64,000 bases of DNA from JAVKEN01 sp040221415 (lineage in GTDB: Bacteria; Pseudomonadota; Alphaproteobacteria; Rickettsiales; JABSSG01): contig JAVKEN010000014.1 in assembly GCA_040221415.1 (NCBI GenBank), positions 139,162 through 203,161 on the forward strand, in the 5' to 3' direction. The notes under the pieces are model-generated. The model saw nothing but the letters and a program-made list of their open reading frames with translations. It searched no databases and had not been told where the DNA came from. A program made the position numbers and the translations under genes. Shown here piece by piece: positions 1 to 9,420 of this stretch (positions are counted from its first letter, which is position 1; each line of letters opens with the position of its first letter).

Positions 1-43
1 ATTTTATTTTGTGTATTTTAGATTTATTCAAAGAGCGAGCCAT

Positions 44-1210
44 TTACACACGCATAGGCATCAAAATATGCTGATAATTATCATTCCCCTCTTCAATAAT
101 AACTACCGGAGAAAAAGAATCTTTAAACCTACAAATAACATTTTTTCCTTTAAGTATACTCATTATCTCCAAAAGATATTTTGCATTAAATCCTATATCA
201 AACTTTTCACCTGCATCACTACCTATTTCAATACTTTCAGTGGCAACACCACCAGCATCACCAGAAGATGTCAGAGTAAGACTTCTTCCCTCGAATTCAA
301 GCTTTATGCCCCTAAATTTTTCATTGTTGATTGTCGACACACGATCTATTGCCTTAATAAGCTGCTCTCTATTTATAGATAAATCCAAATTATTATCACT
401 AGGAATTAATGATTTATAAGAAGGAAATTTAGCATCTATTAATTTTGTGATCATAACAAAATTAGCTGCAGAAAATTTTATTTTATTGTCTGAGAAATCA
501 ACACTAATATCAGATTCTAGATCCTCAATAACTCTCCTAAGTTCCAAAATCGCTTTTCTTGGAATAATCACACCATCAAAACTCTTTAGGCTCTTCACAT
601 CTTTTGTATTGTTTATACTCAGCCTATGACCGTCGGTAGAAACGAACTGTAACGCCGCGCCATCTTCTGAGTGACAAAAAACACCATTCAGATTATATCT
701 GGTCTCTTCATTAGAAATAGAAAATTTTACTTTATCAACAGAAGCTATTAAATCTTCTGCTGATAGAGAGTATCGGGTATTGTAGCCGTCATCTTCAATC
801 TTAGGGAAATCTTTAGCAGGAAGTGTATTCAGCGAGAATGTACAAGTAGAGGAAATGATTTCCATTAGGTTATTTTCCCTTTGCACTAATTCTGCTGAGG
901 AATTATCATCTAATTTTCTTATAATCTCATATAACAAATGAGCTGATACCGTTACAGATCCAGCATCTATAACATCAGCTGATACTTTTTCAGAGAAAAT
1001 TATATCCATATCAGTCGCTGTAATTGTTAAGGTGCTGTCTTCTGCATTTAACAAAACATTAGATAATACGGGGATAATATTTCTCTTCTCTACTACACTC
1101 TGAACGTGCGCAAGAGATTTGACAAAGTCCTTTTTACTAATTTTAATACGAAATTTTTCCTTTTGACTGCTGTCCGCAGACCTACTTTCTTCAACCATTT
1201 CGTCTAGCAT
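44..1210 (-). CDS. dnaN: DNA polymerase III beta subunit (sliding clamp)
   Basis: Ring-shaped processivity clamp that tethers the replicative polymerase to DNA. The 388 residues cover the three clamp domains (roughly 20-140, 150-270, 275-388) and end in the family-typical MPMRV. The usual clamp start (KFRIKIS) lies at residue 19, so there is an 18-residue Ser/Glu-rich extension. No ATG, GTG or TTG lies close to KFRI, and the ATG at 1208-1210 has an AAAGG seven bases upstream, so the extension is probably real. The start overlaps the end of dnaA (ATGCTAG), indicating translational coupling. Confidence 0.97.
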   Translation of the reverse strand: MLDEMVEESRSADSSQKEKFRIKISKKDFVKSLAHVQSVVEKRNIIPVLSNVLLNAEDSTLTITATDMDIIFSEKVSADVIDAGSVTVSAHLLYEIIRKLDDNSSAELVQRENNLMEIISSTCTFSLNTLPAKDFPKIEDDGYNTRYSLSAEDLIASVDKVKFSISNEETRYNLNGVFCHSEDGAALQFVSTDGHRLSINNTKDVKSLKSFDGVIIPRKAILELRRVIEDLESDISVDFSDNKIKFSAANFVMITKLIDAKFPSYKSLIPSDNNLDLSINREQLIKAIDRVSTINNEKFRGIKLEFEGRSLTLTSSGDAGGVATESIEIGSDAGEKFDIGFNAKYLLEIMSILKGKNVICRFKDSFSPVVIIEEGNDNYQHILMPMRV

Positions 1211-2613
1211 TCTAGTACCTTTCTAAGCAATTTAATATCTTCAGTAAAATCACTATCCTCATCCATCAATTTCTCAACCTTTTTAACAGCATGCATCACG
1301 GTTGTATGATCTTTTCCTCCAAACTTCTTACCAATCTCTGTCAAACTTTTGTGCGTATGTTGCTTTGAGAGATACATTGCTATCTGTCTTGGACGCGCTA
1401 TAGATCTCGCCCTCCTTGCGGAAGATAGATCGGAAACTTTTACATTGTATCTTTCAGCAACTTTTTTCTGAATTTGCTCTATAGTCACGTTTTTCTCATT
1501 CGATCTCAACAAATCTCTGAGTATTTCTTGCGTAGCTTCAAGAGTTATCTGTCTGCCAATTAAGTTCGAATGAGCAATGACTTTATTTAATGCACCTTCC
1601 AACTCTCTAATATTTGATGTGATTCTGGCAGCAAGAAATTCTATTACAGGTTTTGGAATCTCAATCCCAATGTTAGCAATTTTTGACTCCAAAATTCCAA
1701 CCCTCAACTCATAAGTTGTATTATGAACGTCAGCAACCAACCCCCAACCTAATCTGGACTTGATTCTTTCTTCCATATTCTCAAGGTCAGACGGAGATCT
1801 ATCACATGAAATAATTATTTGCTTGTTGTTATCTATTAAAGTGTTAAGTGTATGAAAAAATTCTTCTTGAGTTCCTTCTTTGCCGCAAATAAACTGGACA
1901 TCATCAACCATTAATACATCTACAGAACGAAAACTCTCTTTAAAGCTCATTATATCTTTTGATCTAAGGGATCTTATGAATTGATACATGAACTTTTCTG
2001 CAGAAATATAAACTACTTTTCTTTCTGGTGTATTTCTTTTTATATACCAAGCTACGGCATGCATTAAGTGAGTTTTACCTAAACCCACTCCTCCGTACAA
2101 AAACAAAGGGTTTGACCCAGGCATGACTTTAGCTGATTCTGCAACAGAACGAGCAGCAGCATAAGCAAGCTGATTAGGCTTACCCACTACAAAGTTCTCA
2201 AACGTAAATCTCTGGTCTAACTTTGACCCTAAAACATCAACATTTGAAATTGGTTTGTTTTCAAAAACTGAAGGATCAGATATAGACTTATTATAATTAA
2301 TCCTCTGCGAATTTGATCCAACATTGTCAGCTTTTGAAGCAATAGAAAAGCATATCTTTCTAACCGACTGATCAAAGGTTTTCCATACCTTCAAAATTTT
2401 CTTTTCATAGTGCGTTGATATCCAGTCACGAACAAATCTAGTAGGAACAACAAGATGCACTACGTTGTTTTCATACTTTTCAAAATTAATTTTAGCAAAC
2501 CAACTTTGAGACACTGCCTGGCCAAACTCTGACTCTAAGCACTGCAAAGATTTTGACCATACGCCGGCCCCACCATCTTGACAAACATCATGTTCTCCAG
2601 CTTTCGCCATCAT
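1204..2613 (-). CDS. dnaA: Chromosomal replication initiator DnaA
   Basis: AAA+ initiator that binds DnaA boxes and opens the origin. Visible are an N-terminal domain I, a linker, Walker A (GGVGLGKT, near residue 175), Walker B (VLMVDDVQF) and a C-terminal DNA-binding domain with the DnaA signature (GKDHTTVMHAVKKVEK). A longer frame begins at a TTG (2625), but that codon lies inside the GGAGG Shine-Dalgarno. The ATG at 2611-2613 sits five bases after it, and a second ATG at 2608-2610 is also possible. This start overlaps the rhodanese stop as ATGA. The gene is coupled to dnaN downstream. Confidence 0.97.
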   Translation of the reverse strand: MMAKAGEHDVCQDGGAGVWSKSLQCLESEFGQAVSQSWFAKINFEKYENNVVHLVVPTRFVRDWISTHYEKKILKVWKTFDQSVRKICFSIASKADNVGSNSQRINYNKSISDPSVFENKPISNVDVLGSKLDQRFTFENFVVGKPNQLAYAAARSVAESAKVMPGSNPLFLYGGVGLGKTHLMHAVAWYIKRNTPERKVVYISAEKFMYQFIRSLRSKDIMSFKESFRSVDVLMVDDVQFICGKEGTQEEFFHTLNTLIDNNKQIIISCDRSPSDLENMEERIKSRLGWGLVADVHNTTYELRVGILESKIANIGIEIPKPVIEFLAARITSNIRELEGALNKVIAHSNLIGRQITLEATQEILRDLLRSNEKNVTIEQIQKKVAERYNVKVSDLSSARRARSIARPRQIAMYLSKQHTHKSLTEIGKKFGGKDHTTVMHAVKKVEKLMDEDSDFTEDIKLLRKVLEC

Positions 2614-3038
2614 GACTGCCTCCAAGGTAAATTGTTATACTTCCAACCATTCATTTCATTTCTGTGCATAGTTGATGGATTCATTTCGCCCTCAAAACCA
2701 TCCTCGATATTTATACATTTTGAATAACCTTTATTGACCGCACTCTCAGCGGCGTGTAGAGACCTGCCACCAGACCGACATATAAAGTACAGCTTAGCAT
2801 CTTTGCTACCTATAGATCTATCGAGTTCGTCATGAAAATTAGTATTGAAATCCATTTCAGGATAATTCACCCAAGATATATATTTCGCTTCCTTGCCAAT
2901 AGAAGATAAATCAGGAACACCCACAAAATTCCATTCGGCAGATGTCCTTACATCTACCAACTGAGCTTCATTTTCAAGGGATAAAGATTCCCATGCTTGA
3001 AGAGAATTTAAGTGCAAAACCCTACCAGACATTTTCAC
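2610..3038 (-). CDS. Rhodanese-like domain protein
   Basis: A single rhodanese fold of 142 residues. The active-site loop is CRSGGRS (near residue 97), with the cysteine that would carry a persulfide, preceded by the LVDVRT strand typical of the family. Substrate and partner are unknown. It is the first gene of a rhodanese-dnaA-dnaN operon and overlaps dnaA by four bases. The frame opens at a GTG with AAGG five bases upstream; an ATG two codons later (3030-3032) is the alternative. The position before dnaA suggests co-transcription, not a replication role. Confidence 0.85.
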   Translation of the reverse strand: MKMSGRVLHLNSLQAWESLSLENEAQLVDVRTSAEWNFVGVPDLSSIGKEAKYISWVNYPEMDFNTNFHDELDRSIGSKDAKLYFICRSGGRSLHAAESAVNKGYSKCINIEDGFEGEMNPSTMHRNEMNGWKYNNLPWRQS

Positions 3039-3063
3039 AAAAGCCTTTATTTTCTAATATAAA

Positions 3064-3091
3064 TATATAAAATGTGTTAACGAACTTTGAA
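3064..3091 (-). promoter_or_regulatory. Candidate promoter for rhodanese-dnaA-dnaN
   Basis: On the minus strand a TTCAAA -35 (3086-3091) and a TATATA -10 (3064-3069) are separated by 16 bases, leaving a leader of about 20 bases before the GTG. The match is moderate and the region is AT-rich, so chance similarity is possible. Confidence 0.35.
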
Positions 3092-3100
3092 AACCTTAAT

Positions 3101-3115
3101 GAGCAAATTTTGCTC
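3101..3115. promoter_or_regulatory. 15-base palindrome in the dnaA/sdhE divergent region
   Basis: GAGCAAA-T-TTTGCTC is a perfect seven-base inverted repeat around one central base. It lies just upstream of the putative dnaA-operon -35. It could be an operator or chance; it lacks the GC stem and T-run of a terminator. Confidence 0.3.
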
Positions 3116-3245
3116 GCCTTCGAAGATTAGGATGCACTATAAAAAAGATCTAGTAAACAAAAACTTTTTATTTTTTTTGATAAAATTTTATTGACATTGA
3201 CACACCTGTTATTTTCTCTAGCTTATAAAAAAAATTAACTTTTTT

Positions 3246-3515
3246 ATGGATAAAAATTTAAAATTAAGGAAGAAAATTATATATAGAAGTAATTATAGAG
3301 GTTGCAAAGAAACTGACCTTATTATAGGCGCTTTTGCAAAAATACACACCCCATCTATGAATGAAGATGAACTTAATGAACTCTTATTGATACTAGATGA
3401 AAATGACAATTTCTTATATAGATGTGTAACAAAAAAAATTGAACTGCCTTTTAAGTACCAATCAAGTAAAGTTTTTAACAACTTGATTGATTTTGCAAAA
3501 GACTATTATAAATGA
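3246..3515 (+). CDS. sdhE: FAD assembly factor SdhE (DUF339)
   Basis: Small cytoplasmic protein that promotes covalent flavinylation of succinate dehydrogenase subunit A. The 89-residue length is right for the family. The hallmark RGxxE is present as RGCKE (residues 18-22), followed by the conserved aspartate and GAF of the helical bundle. The frame overlaps mfd by four bases (ATGA). An sdhE-mfd pairing is common in alphaproteobacteria. Confidence 0.93.
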   Translation: MDKNLKLRKKIIYRSNYRGCKETDLIIGAFAKIHTPSMNEDELNELLLILDENDNFLYRCVTKKIELPFKYQSSKVFNNLIDFAKDYYK

Positions 3516-6500
3516 CAAAAAGCCTTAGCATTAGAACCCTAAACTCAAATCCTGGATCAGAATTTTTCTTTTTGTATAAATTGTTTGAGGAGAAGAATGA
3601 GAACAACATTGTGTTTGTTGCTCGTGACAATAAAAGATCTCAGGAAGTGTTTAATGAAATCTCCTTTCTTCATCCTCAAGATACTATCCATTTGCCAGCA
3701 TGGGATGTTCAACCATATGACTTATTATCTCCGTCATCTGAAATTCTTCATTCAAGAATCGCTGCATTAAATAAAGTAGCTCACTCCACTAAGAAAAAAA
3801 TCATCGTTACTTCTGTAGAGGTCCTTGCTCAGAAAATCATTCCCAAAGATTTTCTGGAATCAAAATGCTTTTATGTTGAAAGAGAACAAAAGATTACCCA
3901 AGAAAAGATTATATCTTTCTTAATTGAAAATGGGTACGAGAGAACATCTTCCGCTCATGAGCAAGGAGAATTCGCTGTACGAGGGGACATACTAGATATT
4001 TTTGCCAATGGGTACAAATTTGGACATAGGATAGATTTCTTTGGAAATCAAATAGAAAAAATTCGGTCTTTTGACCCTGTGACACAGGTGTCAAAAAAAA
4101 ATATAGACTCTTTAACTATTTCACCCCCCTCTGAAATAATCCTGAACGAATCCACAAAATCATTACTAAAAGATAATCTAATCAGCAAATTTGGCACTAA
4201 GGCCCTGAATTCTCAAATTCTTGAGAAATTAGAAAATCAAGTTCGACCAATTGGAATAGAGCAATGGTATAGCTTTCTATACAAATCCATGGGAAATATT
4301 TTTGAATACATTAATAATGCCGCTTATGTTTTTGACTTTCTTGCTGATCAACAACTTGAAGCACATATGGAAGTCATACAAACAAATTTTCAGTACAGAA
4401 AAGATTCTTTAAAGCATGATAAGTCTAACAGCTTAGCTTTAGAACCTACCCTTCTGTATAATGATTTGGAATTTATTAACTCGAATCTCACGTTTTTTTC
4501 TGAAGAAAAAATAAAACATGTGCCAGTAAAGAAATTAGATTCTTTACTCTCCACAGCGACAGAGAAAAAGACCACTGTTTTTAAAACTTTGTCCGACCTA
4601 CTCAATGCCAACAAGCCAATTTTAATTTGTGCAAATACTGAAGGTGGCAAAGAAAGAATAAAAAGAATTCTTATTGAGTATGATACAAATATTAACGACA
4701 TAGTTTTTGATTTAAATAAAATCAAGGATAGCGGAATTTTTGTTGCACCGTTTTCTCATGGTTTTGAAACAGACTTATTTACATTATTGACAGAAAACGA
4801 CCTGTTCGGAGAAAAAATCTTATCCTCCAAAAAAAGAAAACATAGAAAAGTTAAAAATCTCTTAGAGCAGTCATATCACTTTCAGCCTGGAGAAATTGTC
4901 GTCCATCAGGAACATGGAATAGGAAGGTTTGAAGGACTAGAAACTCTGTCTGTGAACAATACGGAGCATGATTGTTTGAAGTTGATTTTTCACGGTGATG
5001 ATAAATTATATGTCCCAGTTGAGTATATAGACCAAATTAGTAAGTATGGCTTAGAGGGCGATGTAAAACTAGATAAATTAGGTAACACCGCTTGGCAGTC
5101 AAGAAAATCAAGAACAAAGAATCAAATACGCTTGTCTGCAGAATATCTAGTAAAGATAGCGGCAGAACGTTCTTTAAATAAGTCCCCAATAATATTACCA
5201 CTATCTGGCTTATATGAAGAATTTTGTACTAACTTTCCTCATGTTGAAACAGAAGATCAACTGAATGCAGTGGAAGATATTCTTGAAGACTTCAAAAGCT
5301 CAATCCCTATGGATAGATTAGTATGCGGAGATGTTGGGTTTGGAAAAACCGAGGTGGCATTAAGAGCCTCATTTGTCACTGTCAAATCTGATTCAGGCAA
5401 GAAAAACCAGGTGGCTTTGATATGCCCTACAACTCTCTTATCTAGACAACATTACAGAGTTTTCTCTGAAAGAATGAAGAAATTTGGCATTGTAGTTCAC
5501 CAATTATCACGAATGGTCAAATCTTCTGAAAGAGCGCAGACTATAAAAGATCTTGAATCAGGCAAAGTAGACATCTTAGTTGGAACACATGCAGCGCTTA
5601 GTGATAAAGTGAAATTCAACAATTTATCACTATTAATCATTGATGAAGAACAACATTTTGGAGTTGAACAAAAAGAAAAATTAAAAAAACTCAAATCAGA
5701 TATAAATATTCTGACTTTATCAGCTACTCCAATTCCTCGCACATTACAGTTATCATTATCAGGCATTAGAGATTTAAGCCTTATATCTACCCCCCCAGTA
5801 AATAGATTACTCACAAAAACCTCTGTGATGCCTTATGATCCCGTAATAATTAAAGAAGCAATTATGCGGGAGTATTACAGAGGCGGACAAACATTTTACG
5901 TATGCCCAAGAATAAGTGAACTCGACGAAATAGAGAATAATATTAAATCTCTTGCTCCAGAATTAAAATATATTGTTGCACATGGTCAAATGCCTCCAGG
6001 GAAATTAGATGTTATAATGAATGATTTTTATGACGGTAAATACGATATTCTGATTTCAACTACAATTATAGAATCCGGAATAGATATCCCAAAAGCGAAT
6101 ACACTTATTGTCCATAGAGCTGATAAGTTTGGATTAAGTCAACTTTATCAAATACGCGGAAGAGTTGGTAGAAGTAATGTGCCGGCTTTTGCATATTTTA
6201 CTCTTCCCAATAGAAAAAAATACACATCTGATATTATTGAACGCTTACAAATATTACAAAATATAGACAGTTTAGGAGCTGGGTTCTCGGTAGCAACGCA
6301 TGACATGGACACGCGAGGTTTTGGTAATTTGCTGGGGGATAAACAATCTGGTCACGTCAAAGAAGTCGGCGTAGAACTTTATCAAGAGCTTTTGAGAGAA
6401 GAAATTAACAAAGTTAAAAATAAAAACCAAGAAGAAAAAAATCAAGAAATTAACCCACAAATTAATATTGGATTGTCAGCTCTCATTCCAGAGGAATACA

Positions 6501-6898
6501 TCGAAGATATTGACACCAGATTAAACCATTACAGAAGGACTGGATCTTTAAAGACTGAAGATGAAATTCAAGAATTCATTGCTGAGTCAGTAGATAGATT
6601 TGGTCCTATACCAGAAGAATTCAATAATCTAATATTAATTATAAAATTAAAACTATTGTGCAAAAAAGCATTTATAAAAAAATTAGAGTCAGGCCCAAAG
6701 GCGATTCTTGTGCAAATAGATGAAAATATTATCCCCTCTTCAGAAAAGCTTCTGAATTTCATTCAAAAACATTCTTACAAATTAAAGCTTAGATCAAATA
6801 ACGAAATTTTATTATTCAAAAGCAATCTTTCTAAAGAGAACGATGCCAGCGTGATCGAGAAATTCATCAAAAGCATGTATGAGGAATGCTTTACTTAG
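3512..6898 (+). CDS. mfd: Transcription-repair coupling factor Mfd
   Basis: DNA translocase that removes stalled RNA polymerase and recruits UvrA to lesions. The 1128 residues are close to the E. coli length. In order: a UvrB-homology module (about 1-340), the RNA polymerase-interaction domain with VVHQEHGIGRFEG (about 460-520), the helicase core with Walker A GDVGFGKT (about 607) and DEEQ Walker B (about 711), and a C-terminal TRCF domain. It starts within the sdhE stop. UvrB is encoded elsewhere in this window (28081-30072). Confidence 0.97.
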   Translation: MTKSLSIRTLNSNPGSEFFFLYKLFEEKNENNIVFVARDNKRSQEVFNEISFLHPQDTIHLPAWDVQPYDLLSPSSEILHSRIAALNKVAHSTKKKIIVTSVEVLAQKIIPKDFLESKCFYVEREQKITQEKIISFLIENGYERTSSAHEQGEFAVRGDILDIFANGYKFGHRIDFFGNQIEKIRSFDPVTQVSKKNIDSLTISPPSEIILNESTKSLLKDNLISKFGTKALNSQILEKLENQVRPIGIEQWYSFLYKSMGNIFEYINNAAYVFDFLADQQLEAHMEVIQTNFQYRKDSLKHDKSNSLALEPTLLYNDLEFINSNLTFFSEEKIKHVPVKKLDSLLSTATEKKTTVFKTLSDLLNANKPILICANTEGGKERIKRILIEYDTNINDIVFDLNKIKDSGIFVAPFSHGFETDLFTLLTENDLFGEKILSSKKRKHRKVKNLLEQSYHFQPGEIVVHQEHGIGRFEGLETLSVNNTEHDCLKLIFHGDDKLYVPVEYIDQISKYGLEGDVKLDKLGNTAWQSRKSRTKNQIRLSAEYLVKIAAERSLNKSPIILPLSGLYEEFCTNFPHVETEDQLNAVEDILEDFKSSIPMDRLVCGDVGFGKTEVALRASFVTVKSDSGKKNQVALICPTTLLSRQHYRVFSERMKKFGIVVHQLSRMVKSSERAQTIKDLESGKVDILVGTHAALSDKVKFNNLSLLIIDEEQHFGVEQKEKLKKLKSDINILTLSATPIPRTLQLSLSGIRDLSLISTPPVNRLLTKTSVMPYDPVIIKEAIMREYYRGGQTFYVCPRISELDEIENNIKSLAPELKYIVAHGQMPPGKLDVIMNDFYDGKYDILISTTIIESGIDIPKANTLIVHRADKFGLSQLYQIRGRVGRSNVPAFAYFTLPNRKKYTSDIIERLQILQNIDSLGAGFSVATHDMDTRGFGNLLGDKQSGHVKEVGVELYQELLREEINKVKNKNQEEKNQEINPQINIGLSALIPEEYIEDIDTRLNHYRRTGSLKTEDEIQEFIAESVDRFGPIPEEFNNLILIIKLKLLCKKAFIKKLESGPKAILVQIDENIIPSSEKLLNFIQKHSYKLKLRSNNEILLFKSNLSKENDASVIEKFIKSMYEECFT

Positions 6899-6995
6899 CA
6901 CTAAGATAACAATGCAACATTCAATAAACTAGTTATTGATTGACAATTTTATCAAAACCCATCACAAGTCTATAAGCACTTAAAAGAATCACCTT

Positions 6996-8246
6996 ATGAA
7001 ACACAAAAGAATACTTGTTATTTCTTTGCTAGGAAATATCCTAGAATATTTCGACTACACAATATTCGCAGTTTTCTCAATCCAGATAGGAAAGTATTTT
7101 TTCTCTGATTATGATCAACTAACCCAAGTATTATGGAGTTTGACTATATTTGGTGCGGGATTTATTACACGCCCCTTAGGGTCAATGCTCTTTGGACATT
7201 TCGGGGATAAGAAAGGACGTAGAAAAACTTTAATTTATACTATTTCTGGTATGGCATTCTCTACTTTGCTGATTGGGATTTTGCCTTCATACAATCAAAT
7301 TGGTATTTATGCTCCCATAATGCTTTGTTTATTAAGACTGTGCCAAGGTCTTTTTGTAGGTGGAGAAGGTGCAGGGGCTGCCGTATATGTATTAGAACAA
7401 AACAAAGTGTATAATAAGGGTGTTATAGGCGGAGCAATTATGTCTTCAAATATTTTTGGCGCAACAATTGCTATGATTGCCGGACTTGTGATTAATCAAT
7501 TTACCAGTGAATCAATAGCCTGGAGATTGTTGTTTGTCACTGGCGGTGTATTTGGCATGATTATTATTCTGCTTAGAACATCTCTGCCAGAAACCGCAGA
7601 ATATATATTAGTAAAGAAAGATGCAAAAGTGATTAGATTTCCTATTGTCCAACTCTTCCAGAAATATTGGAGACAAGTAATCATCTCATTCTTAGTTGGC
7701 GCCTTCACCTCATCGGTTTCATACTGCACAAAAGCCTACGTGAATGTTCATTTCCAACAAATAATGGGTTACAGCATTAATTTATCTTTAGCATATTCGA
7801 TATTTGCATTGTTTTTTTTCATGACATTGCTGCCAGTTTTTGGCTTTTTTGCTAACAAACATGGAGACAGGAAATTTATGTTGAGTTTTACTGTCGTAGT
7901 TATACTGATTACTCCTATAGCATTTAAGTTGATTTCTATAGAATTTATGTCAGCAAATTTACTAGGTTTGTTTTTAATCGGCTCTTTAGCAGCAGGAATA
8001 TGCTCACCTATCTATCCTTACATGGCAAGCATGTTTCCAGCAAACGTGAGATATACTGGGGTTGCAGTAAGCTTTAATCTTGGAATAGCATTTTTTGGGG
8101 GCTTTTCTCCTCTATTCTCAACGCTTATAACAAATTGGACTGGTATGAAATCAGGAGCCTTTTTATATATAATAACTTTAGGTATAATATATCTTATCAC
8201 TGAACTAATAATCGATAGAACAACTAGTGCAAAAAATAAATCTTAA
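6996..8246 (+). CDS. MFS transporter, metabolite:H+ symporter (ProP-like) family
   Basis: Inner-membrane carrier of 416 residues with about 12 hydrophobic segments. The opening GNILEYFDYTIFAV and the loop GHFGDKKGRRKT are characteristic of the MHS/ProP branch of the major facilitator superfamily, which transports osmolytes or carboxylates by proton symport. ProP paralogs are frequent in Rickettsiales. The actual substrate cannot be read from the sequence. A perfect TTGACA at 6940 lacks a correctly spaced -10. Confidence 0.9.
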   Translation: MKHKRILVISLLGNILEYFDYTIFAVFSIQIGKYFFSDYDQLTQVLWSLTIFGAGFITRPLGSMLFGHFGDKKGRRKTLIYTISGMAFSTLLIGILPSYNQIGIYAPIMLCLLRLCQGLFVGGEGAGAAVYVLEQNKVYNKGVIGGAIMSSNIFGATIAMIAGLVINQFTSESIAWRLLFVTGGVFGMIIILLRTSLPETAEYILVKKDAKVIRFPIVQLFQKYWRQVIISFLVGAFTSSVSYCTKAYVNVHFQQIMGYSINLSLAYSIFALFFFMTLLPVFGFFANKHGDRKFMLSFTVVVILITPIAFKLISIEFMSANLLGLFLIGSLAAGICSPIYPYMASMFPANVRYTGVAVSFNLGIAFFGGFSPLFSTLITNWTGMKSGAFLYIITLGIIYLITELIIDRTTSAKNKS

Positions 8247-9420
8247 ATTACTCCCATATTTAGTTGGCGGGATTAATTTTTGTGTTCTCATTGCTTCAGA
8301 CATTTTCACACCTTCCTTACCATCGATAGGTAGTTTTTTCTCTATCTCAGAAAACGAAGCATCTAAAACTGTCACTTTATATTTAATTTTGATGGCAAGT
8401 TCAGGGCTTGTATTTGGACCATTATCCGATCAAATAGGCAAACGAAAAGTAGCTGGAATATTAGCATCATTTATGATCATTGGTTCACTTATTAGTGTGT
8501 CAGCAAATAATTACACCCAACTAATTATAGGAAGGGCTATTCAAGGAGTTGGTGCATCTGTCATGACTATTTGTGTTGCAATGATGCGTGACCATATAAA
8601 ATCCAATTCCTTTTCATCAGCTATGTCAACAGTTGCAATGATGCACGCCATAGCACCTGTAGTTGGCCCTCTTATTGGTGGCATAATAATTATTTATTTT
8701 GCTTGGCAATTTAATTTTTATGTAATTTTAGCAGTATGCATATTGGTTGGAATGCTAATCTATTTAGCTTTCCCAAAAGACGAAATGCAAACTCTAAATA
8801 ATGAGGAAATAGGGGTAAAAAGAATAATACATGATTATAAACTACTGCTTTGTAATAAAAATTATGTTTTATTCATGTTAATAGCTCCACTTAACTATGG
8901 CGTATTTTGGGCAGATGTATCAAACATGCCTTTTATCATTGTTAACTCTATGAATTATAAACCAATAATATTCAGTTATTACATAATGATGGGGGTCTCG
9001 TTTTATATTATTGGCAACATGATCAATAAGAGACTTGTGATGAAATATTCTATTCACAAAATTCTTTATTGGGGAATACTTCTTATAATAATCTTTAATA
9101 TCTTAGCTCTTATGATTAGAAGTCAGACTATTATAAATCCATTAATAATACCCCTGTTGAAAGCTGGCTCTACTATTGGGATGGCTTTTGTTCACGCAAA
9201 CACAAACTCTCTTGCATTAGGCTCAACCAGAAATAAAAGCGGAAGTGCTGTTTCCTTAGTATCGTTTTGCCAGTTAGCTTTTGCATCCGCGTTTGTGTGG
9301 TTCACTACATTTTTCTTTAACGGAACAATTTACCCGCTTTTAATAACAGCTATAGTGTCAGGGTTTCTAAAATTAGGACTGTATAAGTTGACCTCAAACA
9401 ACCAACCTAGCTCAGCTTAA
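8227..9420 (+). CDS. Bcr/CflA-family MFS drug exporter
   Basis: A 12-TM carrier of 397 residues. SDIFTPSLPSIG in the first helix, FGPLSDQIGKRK in loop 2-3, GRAIQGVGAS in helix 4 and the motif-C-like VVGPLIGG are typical of Bcr/CflA drug:H+ antiporters. The start is a GTG overlapping the upstream MFS gene by 20 bases; the next in-frame ATG is too far inside. The 3' end overlaps marC on the other strand by 14 bases. It is probably co-transcribed with the MHS carrier. Confidence 0.9.
   Translation: MQKINLKLLPYLVGGINFCVLIASDIFTPSLPSIGSFFSISENEASKTVTLYLILMASSGLVFGPLSDQIGKRKVAGILASFMIIGSLISVSANNYTQLIIGRAIQGVGASVMTICVAMMRDHIKSNSFSSAMSTVAMMHAIAPVVGPLIGGIIIIYFAWQFNFYVILAVCILVGMLIYLAFPKDEMQTLNNEEIGVKRIIHDYKLLLCNKNYVLFMLIAPLNYGVFWADVSNMPFIIVNSMNYKPIIFSYYIMMGVSFYIIGNMINKRLVMKYSIHKILYWGILLIIIFNILALMIRSQTIINPLIIPLLKAGSTIGMAFVHANTNSLALGSTRNKSGSAVSLVSFCQLAFASAFVWFTTFFFNGTIYPLLITAIVSGFLKLGLYKLTSNNQPSSA

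Noticed and set aside
2614..2625. TTG start of dnaA at 2625
   Set aside because: The codon is part of the GGAGG ribosome site of the ATG at 2613.
3191..3229. Two tandem TTGACA hexamers and a TATAAA before sdhE
   Set aside because: Spacings of 21 and 27 bases do not fit a standard promoter.
3039..3245. Replication origin next to dnaA
   Set aside because: No TTATCCACA-type DnaA boxes on either strand in the gap; adjacency to dnaA alone is not enough.
6940..6976. Perfect TTGACA and a TATAAG upstream of the MHS transporter
   Set aside because: The 25-base spacing is too long; no alternative -10 at 16-18 bases.
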